From contig NC_058161.1 of assembly GCF_020080835.1 (NCBI RefSeq), positions 22,495,603-22,559,602 on the forward strand: 64,000 bases of DNA, given 5' to 3'. Origin of the DNA: Cotesia glomerata. Its lineage: Eukaryota > Arthropoda > Insecta > Hymenoptera > Braconidae. Each line of letters begins with the position of its first letter. Position 1 is the first letter of the stretch. A program made the position numbers and the translations under genes. Below are positions 1 through 12,524 of this stretch, one piece after another. The notes under the pieces are model-generated. The model did not search any database. It saw only the letters and a list, made by a program, of their open reading frames with translations, and was not told the DNA's origin.

Positions 1-479
1 AAATATTTGTTAACTGTTAACAAATATTTATTAACATTTAATAAATCGTATTAAATAAATAATTTATTATTTTTTAATAAATATTTATTAAATCCTATGA
101 TCTTAAGAAATCATTAATTAACAGTTAATAAAGCTTATTAAATAAAAACAAATCCTTCTATCAGTGTAGTTTTGGTGGTAACACAATAGTTTAATTGCTT
201 AACACGCCAAAAATTATAGCGAGAACCGCTAGTACCATTGCGTCATCAGCAATGTAGTATGGGTCTCAGAACCATACTGTCTTGCCAAGCCTGCTATGCA
301 TACGTGTAAAAAATACAATAGCGCCATTACTATACTACATAATAAATAACGCCATACTTATGAGACTCGTTACAATACTGAATCGCAATATTACACATAC
401 AATTTTAGTATCGGTCTAGAGACCATACTAACATTGTGTTAAACGCCATCCATTTCTCTCCGTGCATAAAAACTACAAA
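1..479. repeat. AT-rich start of window, TTAATAAA-word tract then unique-looking sequence
   Basis: The first about 150 bases consist of overlapping forms of TTAATAAA and TTTATTAA and include the palindrome AAATATTTGTTAAC. This resembles the inner part of the word-array elements found further on, but its outer end lies outside the window. From 170 to 479 the sequence is less simple, with several variants of GACCATACTA. I see no coding potential. Confidence 0.4.
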
Positions 480-1419
480 AAAATTTTTTTAATTGGATTT
501 TCTTGGAATAACTTGTAAACAGCTCTACCGATCAGTTCTAAAAATTCATCAGCTCTTAACATCAAAAAAGCACATTGATCACCACCAAGCCGGTAAAAAT
601 CGGTTGATTTGTTCGTGAGTTATCGTTGATAAAAGAAAACCAAAAAAAGTGTTTTTTCGGAATTACTTCGAAATTCCGAGTTTGATCCATTTCTACTTGA
701 AATTTCTTAATGAATCTTAAAAAACTGCGTTGAATGCCGCCAACCGCGTAAAAATCGGTCTATTCATTCAAAAGTTATTGCGGTTTTAAAATTAAAAAAA
801 AAAGTGTTTTATTAAACTTCTACCAAACTTTTGAAAATTATATTTTTGAGCTTGGAGAGCTTAAAAACGTAATAAGTGCAATTCCGAGTGCTTAAGTATG
901 GAATTAGCAGGAAGTTGCAGGGATGGCCTTTAGGGTCAACCGTTTTACTAACTTTTAACTTCCCGCTTTTGAATAAATAAACCGATTTCCACACGTTGAC
1001 AGCATTTGACGCAGTTTTTTGAATCCTATGATTTACTTTTAAACACAAATTGATCAGACCGAAAATTTCGGAGTAATTCTAAAAAAAACACTTTTTTTTC
1101 GATTTTTTTTGCCAACGATAACTCACGAACAAATCAACCGATTTCGACCAGCTTGGCGGTGATCGACGTGGTTTTTTAATGTTAAGAGCTGATTAGTTTT
1201 CGTAATTAATCAGTAAAGCCGTTCAAAAGTTATTCCAAAAAAACCACATTTGAAAAAATGTTTTTTCGTAGTATTTTGAGATTTCTCAAAATCTACTTGT
1301 CCGAATCGGTCCAAATTATATTCAAAATCTACGTTTGTTCAAGCCCTTTTGAATAGCAGCAACCGCGATATAATCGGTCCAGCCGTTCAAAAGTTATGAG
1401 TGGTTTACATACATACATC

Positions 1420-1470
<51 letters not shown>
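480..1470. repeat. Head-to-head pair of a dispersed repeat (repeat A), about 1 kb
   Basis: From 480 to about 968 the sequence reads forward as repeat A: the 'aaaatcggttgat' and 'gagttatcgttga' blocks, then AGGAAGTTGCAGGGATGG at about 910. From about 968 to 1418 the same blocks return as reverse complement and end in an (AC)n tract at 1420-1469. Other copies lie at 32230-32930, 34558-35430 and 50110-50876. The two arms form a large imperfect palindrome. No protein is encoded; the short open frames across the AC tract are artefacts. Confidence 0.7.
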
Positions 1471-1612
1471 TTTAGGCTTTTTTGCTGAAATTTCAAAATT
1501 TGGCCAAACAAAACTCCTGTTCTATTTTCATAGAATTTTTCAATTCTATGAAAATCAAATAAAACCTTTGCCTTAAAAATATCTCAGGAAATGCCCAAAC
1601 ACAACTCCTGTT

Positions 1613-3098
1613 TGTAACGGAAGGTTCCTGCTACTTTGTCGCCCCTATTTTAATTTTTAAATTTAAGAGCGCCACTGGAATTTTTATCACGGTTTCCAGA
1701 ACCGGTCCAAGCAACGAAAGATATCTTAGGGTCGAGAGAAATTATAATTAGGTTGACAAAAATAATGACAATTATTTTTAAATTATATCCCAAATTTATT
1801 CTCTACTTTTACAAAGTCTTGAATATTATTTCGCACACACACTCTCTTATAAAATATCAAAAGTCTTAATCCTGACAGTACCCTTATAAGGAGCGTCTAT
1901 ACTGTAGTTTCTAATAAAAATGTCTTAATCTTGACAGTACCCTCATAAGGAGCGTCTATACTGCAATCTCTCATAATACCTTATTCCTGACGGTACACTC
2001 TTAAGGAGCGTCTATACCGCAGTTTTTAACTAAATCGCGCTGTCCACCGGACCCTCACACTCTAAGACTCTAGATCTGACCTTGGGTGGTCGCCCGGACC
2101 CCTGCCCAAGGTTCAAACTGTCCTTAGCCCTTTCGCTGTCACCCGGACCCTCACTATGGGACTAAAGAACCAGAAGTCGGCTAGGACAGAGGAGGATACC
2201 ATGAAACTAGTCGACAACCCGCTAATACTAACTTCCTCGACAGCCCGTGAACGTGAAGTATATAATGTAAATTATTTCAACATATACACTATTTAATAAA
2301 ACAATTTACCCAATTATCGCACTTATTTTTAACTAACAATATTTAGAATAACCCACTATATTTTAATTAATAATATTTCTAAATACTCGCATTTGACAAT
2401 AACCTTCCTGGGAATTAAATTCAAATCCCGGTTCCTAACTTTGACTTCGATATATAATTAAATTTAAATTCTGATTTCATATTATTATTATTATTATTAT
2501 TATCAATTTATCACAGAAACTTTCTTGAAACCAAAAATTTTAGATTTATTTCAATTGAATTTAATCTGCCTGAGTACTCGGCTAAGCGTCCATTTTGAAT
2601 TCTAGAGAGGATTTGAGATAGGAATATTAGCTTGGCTAAATTTTCCAAGGTCAAAATTTTATTATAATTTTTCTCAATAATTATTTCGTGTGTGTGGTTG
2701 CAAAATATTTTATTTTTTATGAAATTCATAAAATCTATCTCCTAGGACTTAAAAAAATTTAACATAAACAATGACGCACACCAAGTACGTTCCAAAATTA
2801 TTTCTTTAATTTTTAAATTTACAACAAAATGATTTTTAATTTCCAAAAATTATATAAAATCATATCGGTTACTTGGATTCTTTAATTTTTTTATTTTATA
2901 TCTTTTTGTAAAGAAAAAAAATTTTTTTTTCCTTAATAGTCTTATGAACGTGGACTTGGCGTAATTTTTAGTAGATTTCATAAAAATCTAACTATTGCAG
3001 CTGTCCTCATGGCGTAACTTTTGAAAAATTTAGTCATTTTCTAACTCAGTTTGTCGAGCTGAGTCAGAAAATGTAGTTCGTTCAAAAGTTTATATATG

Positions 3099-3175
<77 letters not shown>

Positions 3176-3749
3176 CACTGAATATAATTAATTAATACGG
3201 TAAAATAAATTATGAATTACTGTTATAATAAACAAATTAGGGGAAAAAGTACCGTAGAATTAAATAAAATTTCGCAACCTCAAAAAACCATTCTGCTTAC
3301 AGTAAACATACTCTGTTTACTAGTCTGGCGCTTCGTTTACAACGGATTTGAACGGAACTTGGCACCAGATTCTACCGAATCTGTGGATTATTTAGATTTA
3401 TTTAAGCCGGCTAAATGCCTAGCAAAAATAAATACAAGTTATCAATGATGGCTATCACTTCGTTCCACAGTAGGTTCGAAGGACAGAAATAATTACCTTG
3501 TGTCTTTAGAATTCCGTGGCTGCTTTGTCGGGTTCCGTCTTCACAATGTCTTCTCTCCGTGCGACAACTTCCTTTTCCCTCGGTGCAGTCTTCTCCCCAC
3601 TCTCGAAGCACTTCCACTCTAGGTCCCAGAACTTATTTTATCAAATTTTCACTGCGCGAGCATCTTAAATCACAGCGCCCTGTGATCCGTCGATAATTAA
3701 CCATAGTCAGGGTGAGGGCCTTTAATAGATAATAAAGGACCCCGTGACA
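1613..3749. mobile_element. Solo-LTR-like element, 2.1 kb, TGTAACGG...CCGTGACA, TSD TGTT
   Basis: The element begins TGTAACGG and ends CCGTGACA, so it is a TG...CA element with short inverted ends. TGTT lies directly before the start (1609-1612) and directly after the end (3750-3753), giving a 4-bp target-site duplication as LTR retrotransposons make. It aligns by eye with the element at 59469-61769, for instance 'gcgccactgg' near the left end and 'atcacagcgc' near the right. No gag or pol frame is present, so a solo LTR is the best reading. About 2960-3200 holds a nested insert with a (TA)n tract at 3091-3172 and a hairpin shared with 21760 and 63497. Confidence 0.65.
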
Positions 3750-4447
3750 TGTTAAAAGTGGAACCCAAAATTCCAATTTTAAGAAGTCCATCACGGAAAT
3801 TGAATTTTGGCATACCCTAATAAACACTAGTCACAAAAATTAAGGGATATGAAAAAAAAGACCATTCGGCAGCCGAAATGGAAGTAGATTTCATTTTATT
3901 ACTTATTAATCAAAATAACAATTGAATTTTAACGCATGATTTTTATTGTAATCATTATAATAAAAGTTTTCTAATGAAAAAAATTTTATAAAACGAATGC
4001 AATAGCAAATTTCATAATTAGCATAGCGGAATAGGACAGTATTTTGGGACTACACATATGATATGGTACTCAAATTGAAGCTTATTTAGATGATGTGTGT
4101 GTGTGTTTTCGTGCGTGAGCGTGTCTGTGTCTGTATGTGTGTTCGTTTCTGAAAACACAAACACAAACACGCGTGCACACACACACACAAGTGTCTGTCA
4201 GAAGCGTAAATGGGACTGAACAACTTCTACAAGATACGCTTTGGATATTGCTAATGTCTTCGGTAAGACAGCAGTCGAAAAAACTAAAGAAAAGTTTGAA
4301 AGAAATCAAGAAAATTTTCAAAAAAAATTGAAATTTTTTTTTTTTTTTTTTTTTTTCTTTAAATTTCTTCAACAGTTAATCTCTTTGATCAAAAAATTGA
4401 GATTTTTGAGGAAAAAAAATTTTTTTTAATGAAAAAATGAATAAAAA
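3750..4447. repeat. Non-coding interval with dispersed repeat and (TG)n/(AC)n tract
   Basis: The block containing GCAGCCGAAATGGAAGTAG at about 3870 recurs at about 34070, so 3840-3900 belongs to a dispersed repeat. A (GT)n/(CA)n tract with an inverted middle lies at 4094-4192 and an A/T homopolymer region follows at 4310-4430. The Helitron coding remnant starts beyond this, but its 5' boundary cannot be placed. Confidence 0.45.
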
Positions 4448-6379
4448 TTGCTCATAATGGTGATTTTTTCGAAAACACAGAATTTGAAGCTTCGGGGCAC
4501 TATGAAAAAAAAATCGCAGCACTTTGAATTTTCGAGAGATTTTAGGGGACACTTAGTGAATGGGCAACAGTATACAACGTATAAAGATGCATGCCTTGCA
4601 CTCGGCTTGCTAGAAGATGACAATCAGTGGGAATGTATGCTTGCTGAAGCAGCATTGAACTGTACAGCAATACAAATTCGTCTACTATTCGCTATAGTGT
4701 TGACTACATGTTTTCCAGCCCGAGCAGAGATATTGTGGGATAATCACAAAGATTCAATGACTGATGATATATTGCATCAACATCGTACACGGTGTAACGA
4801 TCTAGCGATAACATTCAGCGACGATATGTACAATGAAGCATTGATTGCTATTGAGGATCTTTGCATTATCATTGCCAACTTACCACTCAGTCATTTCGGT
4901 ATGAATTCGCCAAATCGAGGTGCAACTGATTTAATGAACACTGAAATGAATCGTGAAATGCAGTACAACACTGTAGAAACGGCGGCGATTGTTACTCGCA
5001 ATGTCCCACTAATGAATGAGGAACAAAGAACCATTTACGACCGCATTATGCTCGCAGTTTCAGCAGGACAAGGTGGGTTCTTCTTTTTAGATGCACCAGG
5101 TGGAACTGGCAAGACATTCCTTATTTCGCTAATTCTCGCCAAAATACGATCCAATGATGGCATCACATTGGTCGTTGCATCATCGGGCATTGCGGAAACT
5201 TTATTGGATGGAGGCAGAACAGCTCATTCAGTATTTAAGCTACCACTAAATATTCAAAATAACCCTGACGCAGTGTGCAACATAAAAAAATAATCGTCCA
5301 TAGCCACAGTGCTGAAACAGTGTAAAATTATCATCTGGGATGAATGTACCATGGCACACAAACATTCGCTTGAGGCGTTGAACAGGACATTGAAAGATAT
5401 TAAAAACAACGACAAACTATTTGGTGGCACTCTGTTAGTCCTTTCAGGTGACTTCAGACAAACACTTCCCGTCATTCCATGTTCAACATACGCTGATGAA
5501 ATCAACGCCTGCTTAAAATCATCGACATTGTGGCGTAATGTTGAAATAGTACAGCTGAAAGTAAATATGCGCGTTCAAATGCTTCAAGATCCATCCGCTG
5601 AAACATTTTCAAAACAACTCTTAGATATCGGCGATGGAAAAGTCACTATAGCTGAAACTGGATACATAAAATTAGCGAATGATTTCTGCACAATCATTGA
5701 TTCGCAAGATGCTCTCATTGAACAAATATTTCCCGATGTACACACGAATTACATAAATCTCGAGTGGCTTGCAGAAAGAGCAATGTTAGCTGCAAAAAAT
5801 ATGGACGTTGACTTTTTAAATCTGAAGATACAACAGTTATTGCCAGGGGACTTGGTATCATATAAATCTATTGATACAGTTTGCGATGACACTGAAGCTG
5901 TAAATTTTTCAACAGAGTTTTTAAACTCACTAGATTTGCCAGGCATGCCACCACATAACTTACAATTGAAGGTTGGATCTCCAATTATTTTGCTTCGTAA
6001 TTTGAACCCGCCACGGCTATGCAACGGTACGCGATTAGTCATTAAAAAATTATTGAAAAACGTTATCGAAGGCACCATTTTAAATGGCAAGTTTCGAGGT
6101 GAAAATATATTGATACCACGAATACCTATTATACCCACAGATGTGCCAATTCAATTTAAGCGTATTCAATTTCCGATTAGATTGGCATTTGCAATGACTA
6201 TTAATAAATCCCAAGGCCAAACAATGTCTGTTTGTGGCTTAGATTTGAGCACACCATGTTTTTCACACGGACAATTATACGTTGCATGCTCTCGAGTGGG
6301 TAAACCATCAAGTTTGTTTGTATTAGCTAAAGACGGGCTAGCAAAAAATATTGTTCACGCTGCAGCATTAAGAGATTAA
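4448..6379 (+). pseudogene. Helitron PIF1-type helicase, C-terminal half, one in-frame stop
   Basis: This is the DNA helicase half of a Helitron RepHel protein, the rolling-circle transposase. The frame runs in one phase from 4448 to 6379, broken only by TAA at 5291-5293, which follows a run of A. Superfamily 1 helicase motifs are visible: Walker A APGGTGKT near residue 217, DECTMAH (motif II), LSGDFRQTLPVIP (motif III), AMTINKSQGQT (motif V) and LYVACSRVG (motif VI). The first residues (around DACLALGLLEDDNQW) match the linker that normally lies between Rep and helicase. The Rep domain with its HUH and tyrosine motifs is absent, so the copy is 5' truncated and could not transpose alone. The Helitron 3' end follows at 6617. 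Assignment to Helitron rather than a host PIF1 rests on that end and on the linker. Confidence 0.88.
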
Positions 6380-6587
6380 TATTATATAATTAATTAATTA
6401 TATAAATAATCATTACTTTTAATAAATTAAAACAATTAATGTTTAGTGTTTTGTTATTTTTAAACAACATTCCCTCATCGTTCACAGCGCTCCAGGCCTT
6501 TTTCACTCATATTCCACATCCTTATACACTTCCAATAAGTTAGTAATTTTGTTTCTACACTAGAAATTCTCTAGAAATTATTCACAT

Positions 6588-6617
6588 GGCAAAACAACGT
6601 TTGCCGGGTCAGCTAGT
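6588..6617 (+). mobile_element. Helitron 3' terminus (hairpin plus CTAG)
   Basis: A stem GGCAAA/TTTGCC at 6588-6606 is followed eight bases later by CTAG at 6614-6617 and then T. Helitrons end in a short hairpin plus CTRR and insert between A and T, so this is the end of the element whose helicase lies just upstream. The 5' end with its TC start was not found. Confidence 0.85.
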
Positions 6618-7442
6618 ATAAATATTTATATATATATATGGGGCATTCCACGCCAAATCGACCACTTTTGAACCCGACCCCTTTAGATTTTGCTGAAACT
6701 TTTCCATCCTTTTCTACCCTTTGAAAAACATTTTTGAGAATTTTTCCAAATTTTTTTGTCCAACCTCAAAAAAGTTATGAATTTTTCAAAAAAATGGCTT
6801 TTTTATTTTCAAATAGCAATAACTTTTTTAGAAATTAACTTTTTGGTACCTTTTTTTTTTTAAAAATTTTTGTTTTTGAATGAACTTTTCGAAAAAATAT
6901 ACGAAAAAAATTTAACATGATCAATTATATAAAATAATCGGTTTTTTTAAGTACAATCGTCATTTTTTTGGAGTCCGCCATTTTCTTTTTTTTTTTTTTT
7001 TTTCTCAAAAAAAACTTCAATTTATTCGACAACTATCCCCGCCAATCCCGAGCAGGGCCGATTTTTTTTTATATTTTTTTTATTTATTTAAAAAAAAATT
7101 TTGTTTAATTTTAAAAAATGAAAATTTTTTTCTCATAAATACTATTTATATAACAATAAAAATGTTATTTAATGGTTCTGAGGTATTATAATCTCTATTT
7201 ATTATATCAATTTTCTATTTTTTTGACTATGATTAATGATTAATAAAGTAAATTTTCAATGACTGAAAAATTATTCAACAATTTATTAATTACGTCTCTG
7301 GCGTTTAAATATTTTACAAATTTTGTGCTCGTTGGAATTTGAAAAGTTTTTAATGTACAAACAAGTATTTTTGTCTGGAATTATACAGTGTAATTGTTGA
7401 GTTCCTGTGATCGGTTTTGTTTTTAAAAATCTTTTAATTCAT

Positions 7443-9695
7443 TTAAATTAATTCATTTAAATCGTTTACTGCTGTTTTATAATCCTCTTCTGGGGAAAAC
7501 TTAGTTATGATGTTTGGCAAGTTGTCCGGATCAGAAGTCCATTCAAAGAGTTCTTCAGACGTTGTTATTTGTTTGTCAACCGCAAGTTCGAGACTTGCTC
7601 TTGCTGCATATCGTTTAATGGTACCACCAATACCATCACATGGACCTTTGCCATGGGCTGTCGCAAAAAAATGCCATTCAGCAGGAATGTCGAAATCCTC
7701 TTCGTGATAATATAAATTTACGAAGTTTTTAAAGTTTTTAAATTGTTGAGGAGCCCCGTCAGAAAAATAATGAATTTTGTTACAACGTTCAGGAAGACTT
7801 TTCACATAGTCAGTTATTAATTTGATAAAAACATGTACGGCAACGGCATCATGATTATTACAATCTGAAATAATTACTTAACTTTTGTGTTCAAGTTCGC
7901 CATTTACTTTATAATAAATCACTACTGGGAAAATTGTTGCTTGATTATTGTTCCAGTGAAAACCAGATGCCGCGTTTTGCACTACGAACGCGTAATTTTC
8001 TGCAAAATCACAAATAATGATAAATTCATTTGGTTCTAATGTTTCTCTCAATGTTTTCAAAAATTTTGCTTGTTCTTTAGCAATAAATGAGTGAGGTAGA
8101 AGAGTTTTCAATTCAGTACAAAAATCTTCAACAAATTCTTCTATAGGCTTAATAATAGTTTCTAAACTGCTTCTCGGTTTAGATATCCAATACTTATATG
8201 TAATATTCTCAATTTCGTGATTTTCAAAACATGCCAGTAAAAGGTTACTCAACTCATCTACCCCTGGACAGTTTTCACATCTATCCAAATAACATAGAAA
8301 CGATGGAGATTTACATACAATCAAACTCAAACAATCACTTTAGTGTGTAATGGATATATCTGTATTTCTTGTTAGAGAATGAATATTCGCACCTGAAACA
8401 TTTGTGATTTAGTTAAATAAAAATTCACACATTTATAACTGTTAATGAATTTGATAATTACCAAGCATCATTAACTTAACGTTTTGATGGATCGTACAGA
8501 CACAGATGGTATGTGTTCCACTTGCCCCTGCTAACACACAATGTTTAGGTCGCAGAGAAGCAAATCTCGAAAATCCAATTTTCTCTGCAGCGTTTATTTT
8601 CCGAAAACATTGGTATAATTCTTTTAAGTTAGACAGGACAAGTCTTTTTTGGACGGGTACTCGATTACCATCATCATTTCGAACGGAAACAAAATCTTTC
8701 ATACCTGGCATCGGAGCACTGTACTCATCATCATTAAAAAAATTTTCAACTTTCAATTTCACTTGATCTGCAATTTTTCTCCCTATAAAAAAAGATGTTG
8801 AAGAAGTGAGTCTTCAGTTGTGTTTAAGACATCAATTTAATGCTATATATACCTAATTTTGATTTAGGTACTGAAAGTAGACCTTTTTCTTCAACCAACG
8901 CTTTTGCTACCCTTGACATATGTCTTGATGTATTCATAGTTTCAGAAATACGTCTTTCACTTCATTGTTCAGGTAATAATGTTAAAATCTGTATTTCCAG
9001 TGATTTTTCCGTTTCTTTATCGTTAAATTTGTCTTGCAGTAATTTTATTAAAGCGCGAAAATTTTCACCATCATCATCGACCGGGTCTTCATCAGTTGAA
9101 GAGAGTAAAACCTTTTTCAAGCTGTCAGATATCTGATTTATTTTGTTGTTTAAAAATTGATTGTCATTTAATTTCCTTGATGGGATTGGTGATTGATTTA
9201 ACAGCTGTAATGCATGATTTATTACAGGTAACTGAGTTGCAGCGCTAACTTGAGATGCCGAGCTTGGTTGTGAATTTTTTGGTTCGTTATCAAATGACAT
9301 AGAACCTTAAAAAATAATAAAAACATGTAATAACTCAAAATGTATTCAATTAAGAAACGTATAAATAATTTAAAAACCTTACGGAATGATAATGATAATG
9401 GTAGATCTGTGGCAGTTGTATTACTATCGCTATCAAAATGATCATCGTTTTCATTACTGTCACTAGAGTTGCCTTCGTGATCACTTGAATCAACATTAGG
9501 ATCATCACGAGTATTTGTTTGTTGTTTAACTACCTTATAAGCTTCTTTTCGACATGAACTGCATAATAAATAATAATTACTCAATCCGAACATTTCTTTC
9601 ATAATGTCAGTCGCTGGACGCAAACCAATTTTTTTACAATGAGACTCCAGCCCAAAAGGATTACAACATTGATCAAATTGCTTCATTGATGCCAT
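7443..9695 (-). pseudogene. DDE-like transposase of an unassigned animal family, four exons
   Basis: Read on the minus strand. Exon 1 (9695 to about 9383) starts MASMKQFDQCC, has a CxxC pair (LLCSSCRKEA) and an acidic stretch, and ends at a gtaagg donor. Exon 2 runs about 9306 to 8850. Exon 3, about 8793 to 8463, carries RPKHCVLAGASGTH. Exon 4, about 8393 to 7443, carries CDFAENYAF, HWNNNQATI, ISDCNNHDA, YFSDGAPQQFKN and HGKGPCDGIGG. The aspartates in CDFAEN and FSDGA are plausible RNase H-fold catalytic residues; that is inference. I remember this protein type as recurrent in arthropod and cnidarian genomes but cannot name its superfamily safely. In-frame stops lie near 8960 (probably a lost Trp), near 8340 and at 7878-7880, so it is inactive. 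It sits between long TIRs, as expected for a transposase. Confidence 0.72.
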
Positions 9696-10301
9696 GATAT
9701 TTCAATGAAATTATTCCACTAAATGGAGATAAGTAAAATCGAAATAATTAACACTTCCACAAAGAGTGAATCAGGAACATGTTCATAAACTTGAGAAATT
9801 TTTTTATTTATCAAATGTAATGACAACAATTTTTTATTCGACACTAAAACGCAAAAAAGATTTATAGGTTATGTTCTAGATTTCAATATAGAGAAACACT
9901 ATAGATTTTTGAATCGAAACATAATCACGTGTATCTACTAAACTGGCTATAGGTAAGTCTGTGATTGCCATACCCTAGTTTATCGATCCTATTGACGCGC
10001 CAAAATTTGAATTTCAGTCATTATAATCGAAGATTAAGATAACAAATAGAAATTATAATACCTCAGAACCATTAAATAACATTTTTATTGTTATATAAAT
10101 AGTATTTATGAAAAAAAAATTTTCATTTTTTAAAATTAAACAAAATTTTTTTTTAAATAAATAAAAAAAATATAAAAAAAAATCGGCCCTGCTCGGGATT
10201 AGCGGGGATAGTTGTCAAATAAATTGAAGTCTTTTTAGAGAAAAAAAAAAAAAAAAAGAAAATGGCGGACTTCGAAAAAATGACGATTGTACTTAAAAAA
10301 A

Positions 10302-10756
10302 TTCTGAGCAAGGCCTCGTGACGTTGTCAAAATAATTTGGCAACGCAGGTAAGCTCAAAGATTCGGGGACTAGGATAGACAGAAGAACGAACGAACGAGA
10401 CTCTTGTAAGGGGGGATAGGTGTTACGGCTCAAACAGGTCTTACGGCTGCACCTCCCCGCATGGGCCCAGCTGGTAACTGGTCGGGCTGTTATTATATTA
10501 CCGATCAGGCTAACGCAGTCGTTGAATGGGTTGATACAGTTAACTAAGTACGAGAACAGATTGACATTAAAATCAACTCAATTCACATCTGTCCTATGAT
10601 CGCGTAAATGCTTGAGGACAGGGTTTTTCCTTGCCGGCAAACTTGGCTGTGTATTTCCTATGTGAGGGTAGGACAAATATACGTGCGTGTATAGCTCTTT
10701 TGAGCCCAGGAAACGGCCTCTTCGGAGGTAGGCGAAAGCCTCACCATATATTCTTC
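10302..10756. mobile_element. Insert 1 in right TIR (455 bp), 14-bp TSD
   Basis: The matching left TIR lacks this segment, which gives an empty-site control at about 6941-6960. The insert is flanked by TGTACTTAAAAAAA at 10288-10301 and 10757-10770. A 14-bp duplication suggests target-primed reverse transcription of a short or 5'-truncated retroelement. No open frame is visible. The 3' third, including 'gagcccaggaaacggcc', is shared with insert 2. Confidence 0.7.
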
Positions 10757-10770
10757 TGTACTTAAAAAAA

Positions 10771-10943
10771 GCTGTTCAATGAATGTGTATAAACACAAGA
10801 GAACGGCGGTTTTTCCTTGTCCGCGAACTGGGCTGTGTTCTCGTTATGGTGGGAGTAGGACGAATATACGTGCGTGTATAGCTCTTTTGAGCCCAGGAAA
10901 CGGCCTCTTCGGAGGTAGGCGAAAGCCTCGCCATATATTCTTC
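10771..10943. mobile_element. Insert 2 (173 bp), same family, same 14-bp TSD
   Basis: This segment repeats the 3' third of insert 1 almost exactly (from 'atatacgtgcgtgtatag' to 'ccatatattcttc') and is followed by a third copy of TGTACTTAAAAAAA at 10944-10957. Its start differs from insert 1, so it is not a simple tandem duplication. A second, shorter insertion into the duplicated target is the simplest reading. Confidence 0.65.
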
Positions 10944-11259
10944 TGTACTTAAAAAAACCGATTATTTTATATAATTGATCATGTTAAATTTTTTTCGTAT
11001 ATTTTTTCGAAAAGTTCATTCAAAAACAAAAATTTTTTAAAAAAAAAAGGTACCCAAAAGTTAATTTCTAAAAAAGTTATGGCTATTTGAAAATAAAAAA
11101 GCCATTTTTTTTTAAAATTCATAACTTTTTTGAGGTTGGACAAAAAAATTTGAAAAAATTCTCAAAAATGTTTTCTAAAGGGTAGAAAAGGATGGAAAAG
11201 TTTCAGCAAAATCTAAAGGGGTCGGGTTCAAAAGTGGTCGATTTGGCGTGGAATGCCCC

Positions 11260-11268
11260 ATATGTATA

Positions 11269-11348
<80 letters not shown>

Positions 11349-11349
11349 A
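11260..11349. repeat. (TA)n microsatellite
   Basis: An almost pure TA tract of about 80 bases lies between the right end of the long-TIR transposon and the next inverted-repeat element. Open frames across it in several phases are artefacts. Confidence 0.95.
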
Positions 11350-12524
11350 ATAAAAAAAATTTTTTTTTTAATGGTGTTGAAAAGTTGAAAGTACATTTAA
11401 AAACAAAAATTTTGGCGCCTATTAGAGCCCTTAATATTAATATTAAGGTTTGCCTCAATTCATTTGTAATTTTTCTATTTAAATAACACGAGAAAACTTT
11501 TTTTTTATTTTTGAATTTCAATTACTTCGGAATGGCTTGTTTACGCAATATCCTAGAGAGAGGTCTTATAGGAAATTTCACGCTCTATAAAAAACGTTTG
11601 AAGGTCAAAGTTCCTCAGATCAACCGTTTCAAAGACATTTGCAATCAAAAATAACACCAATCAAAAATTTCAAATATTTTCCAATAAAATTGCAAAAAAA
11701 AGTCATACTTTATATTGATATTGTTTTTTTTTGTAAAATCAATTGAATTCTGTTAATTTGAGATTTTAATTTTTTTTTTGCTTATTTACTCCATACGTAA
11801 CTCACAAAAAGTACAAATACATAAATATAAAGGTTAAAATTATCAAACAAATGATTTTTGGGTCTCTTTTATAACAAATTTATTTTATTTTCTACCAAAT
11901 ACTAATAAATTCTATTAAACAATCAATTCTTTATAACAAAAAACAATATTTAACAACAATTCATAAAATTTTTTCTAACTTGAAAATATTACAGTTTTAT
12001 AAAATTATTTTTATTGCAATTAGGATATCGTTTTCTGTGTTCTGTCACTACTTGCAATAAATACTGAAGCTGTTCTTCATTTTTCGTTAAGCATCGATTA
12101 TACTGCTCTATCAATGCCACGCCGCGTTCTGCTACATCATTTACAACTTGAAGTTTCTCAAAATACTCCAAGTTTCTTTTGTAATTTAGATTCTGAGGCC
12201 ACAAAGTTACATGCTTATCAATGAAATCATACGACAAATCAAACGATTTAAACAGATTTATCGATCTCATAGATACAAATTGACTAATAAGACCTCTCTC
12301 TGGAATATTGCGTAAACAAGCCATTCCGAAGAAATTAAAATTTAAAAGTAAAAAAAAAAAATTTCTCGTGTTATTTAAATAGAAAAATAACAAATGAATT
12401 GAGGCAAACCTTAATATTAATATTAAGGGCTCTAATAGGTGCCAAAATTTTTGTTTTTAAATGTACTTTCAACTTTTCAACACCATTTAATAAAATAAAA
12501 TTTTTTTTTTTTTTTTTGAAACAC

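Larger units (their letters stand above)
6640..11259 (-). mobile_element. DNA transposon with about 565-bp TIRs
   Basis: The left end GGGGCATTCCACGCCAAATC at 6640 is repeated as its reverse complement ending at 11259. The match continues inward to about 7205 on the left and from about 10040 on the right, apart from a 656-bp insertion in the right arm (10302-10957). Both sides lie in (TA)n, so the TSD cannot be resolved. The internal part holds a four-exon transposase-like pseudogene on the minus strand (7443-9695). Similar terminal words (GGGTCATTCCATGTCAAATC) occur at about 27261 and 30140, and an imperfect end at 37090, pointing to a family. Confidence 0.85.

Noticed and set aside
4448..5505. 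Host PIF1 helicase gene
   Set aside because: No introns, truncated start, an in-frame stop, Helitron-specific linker, and a Helitron 3' end directly downstream.
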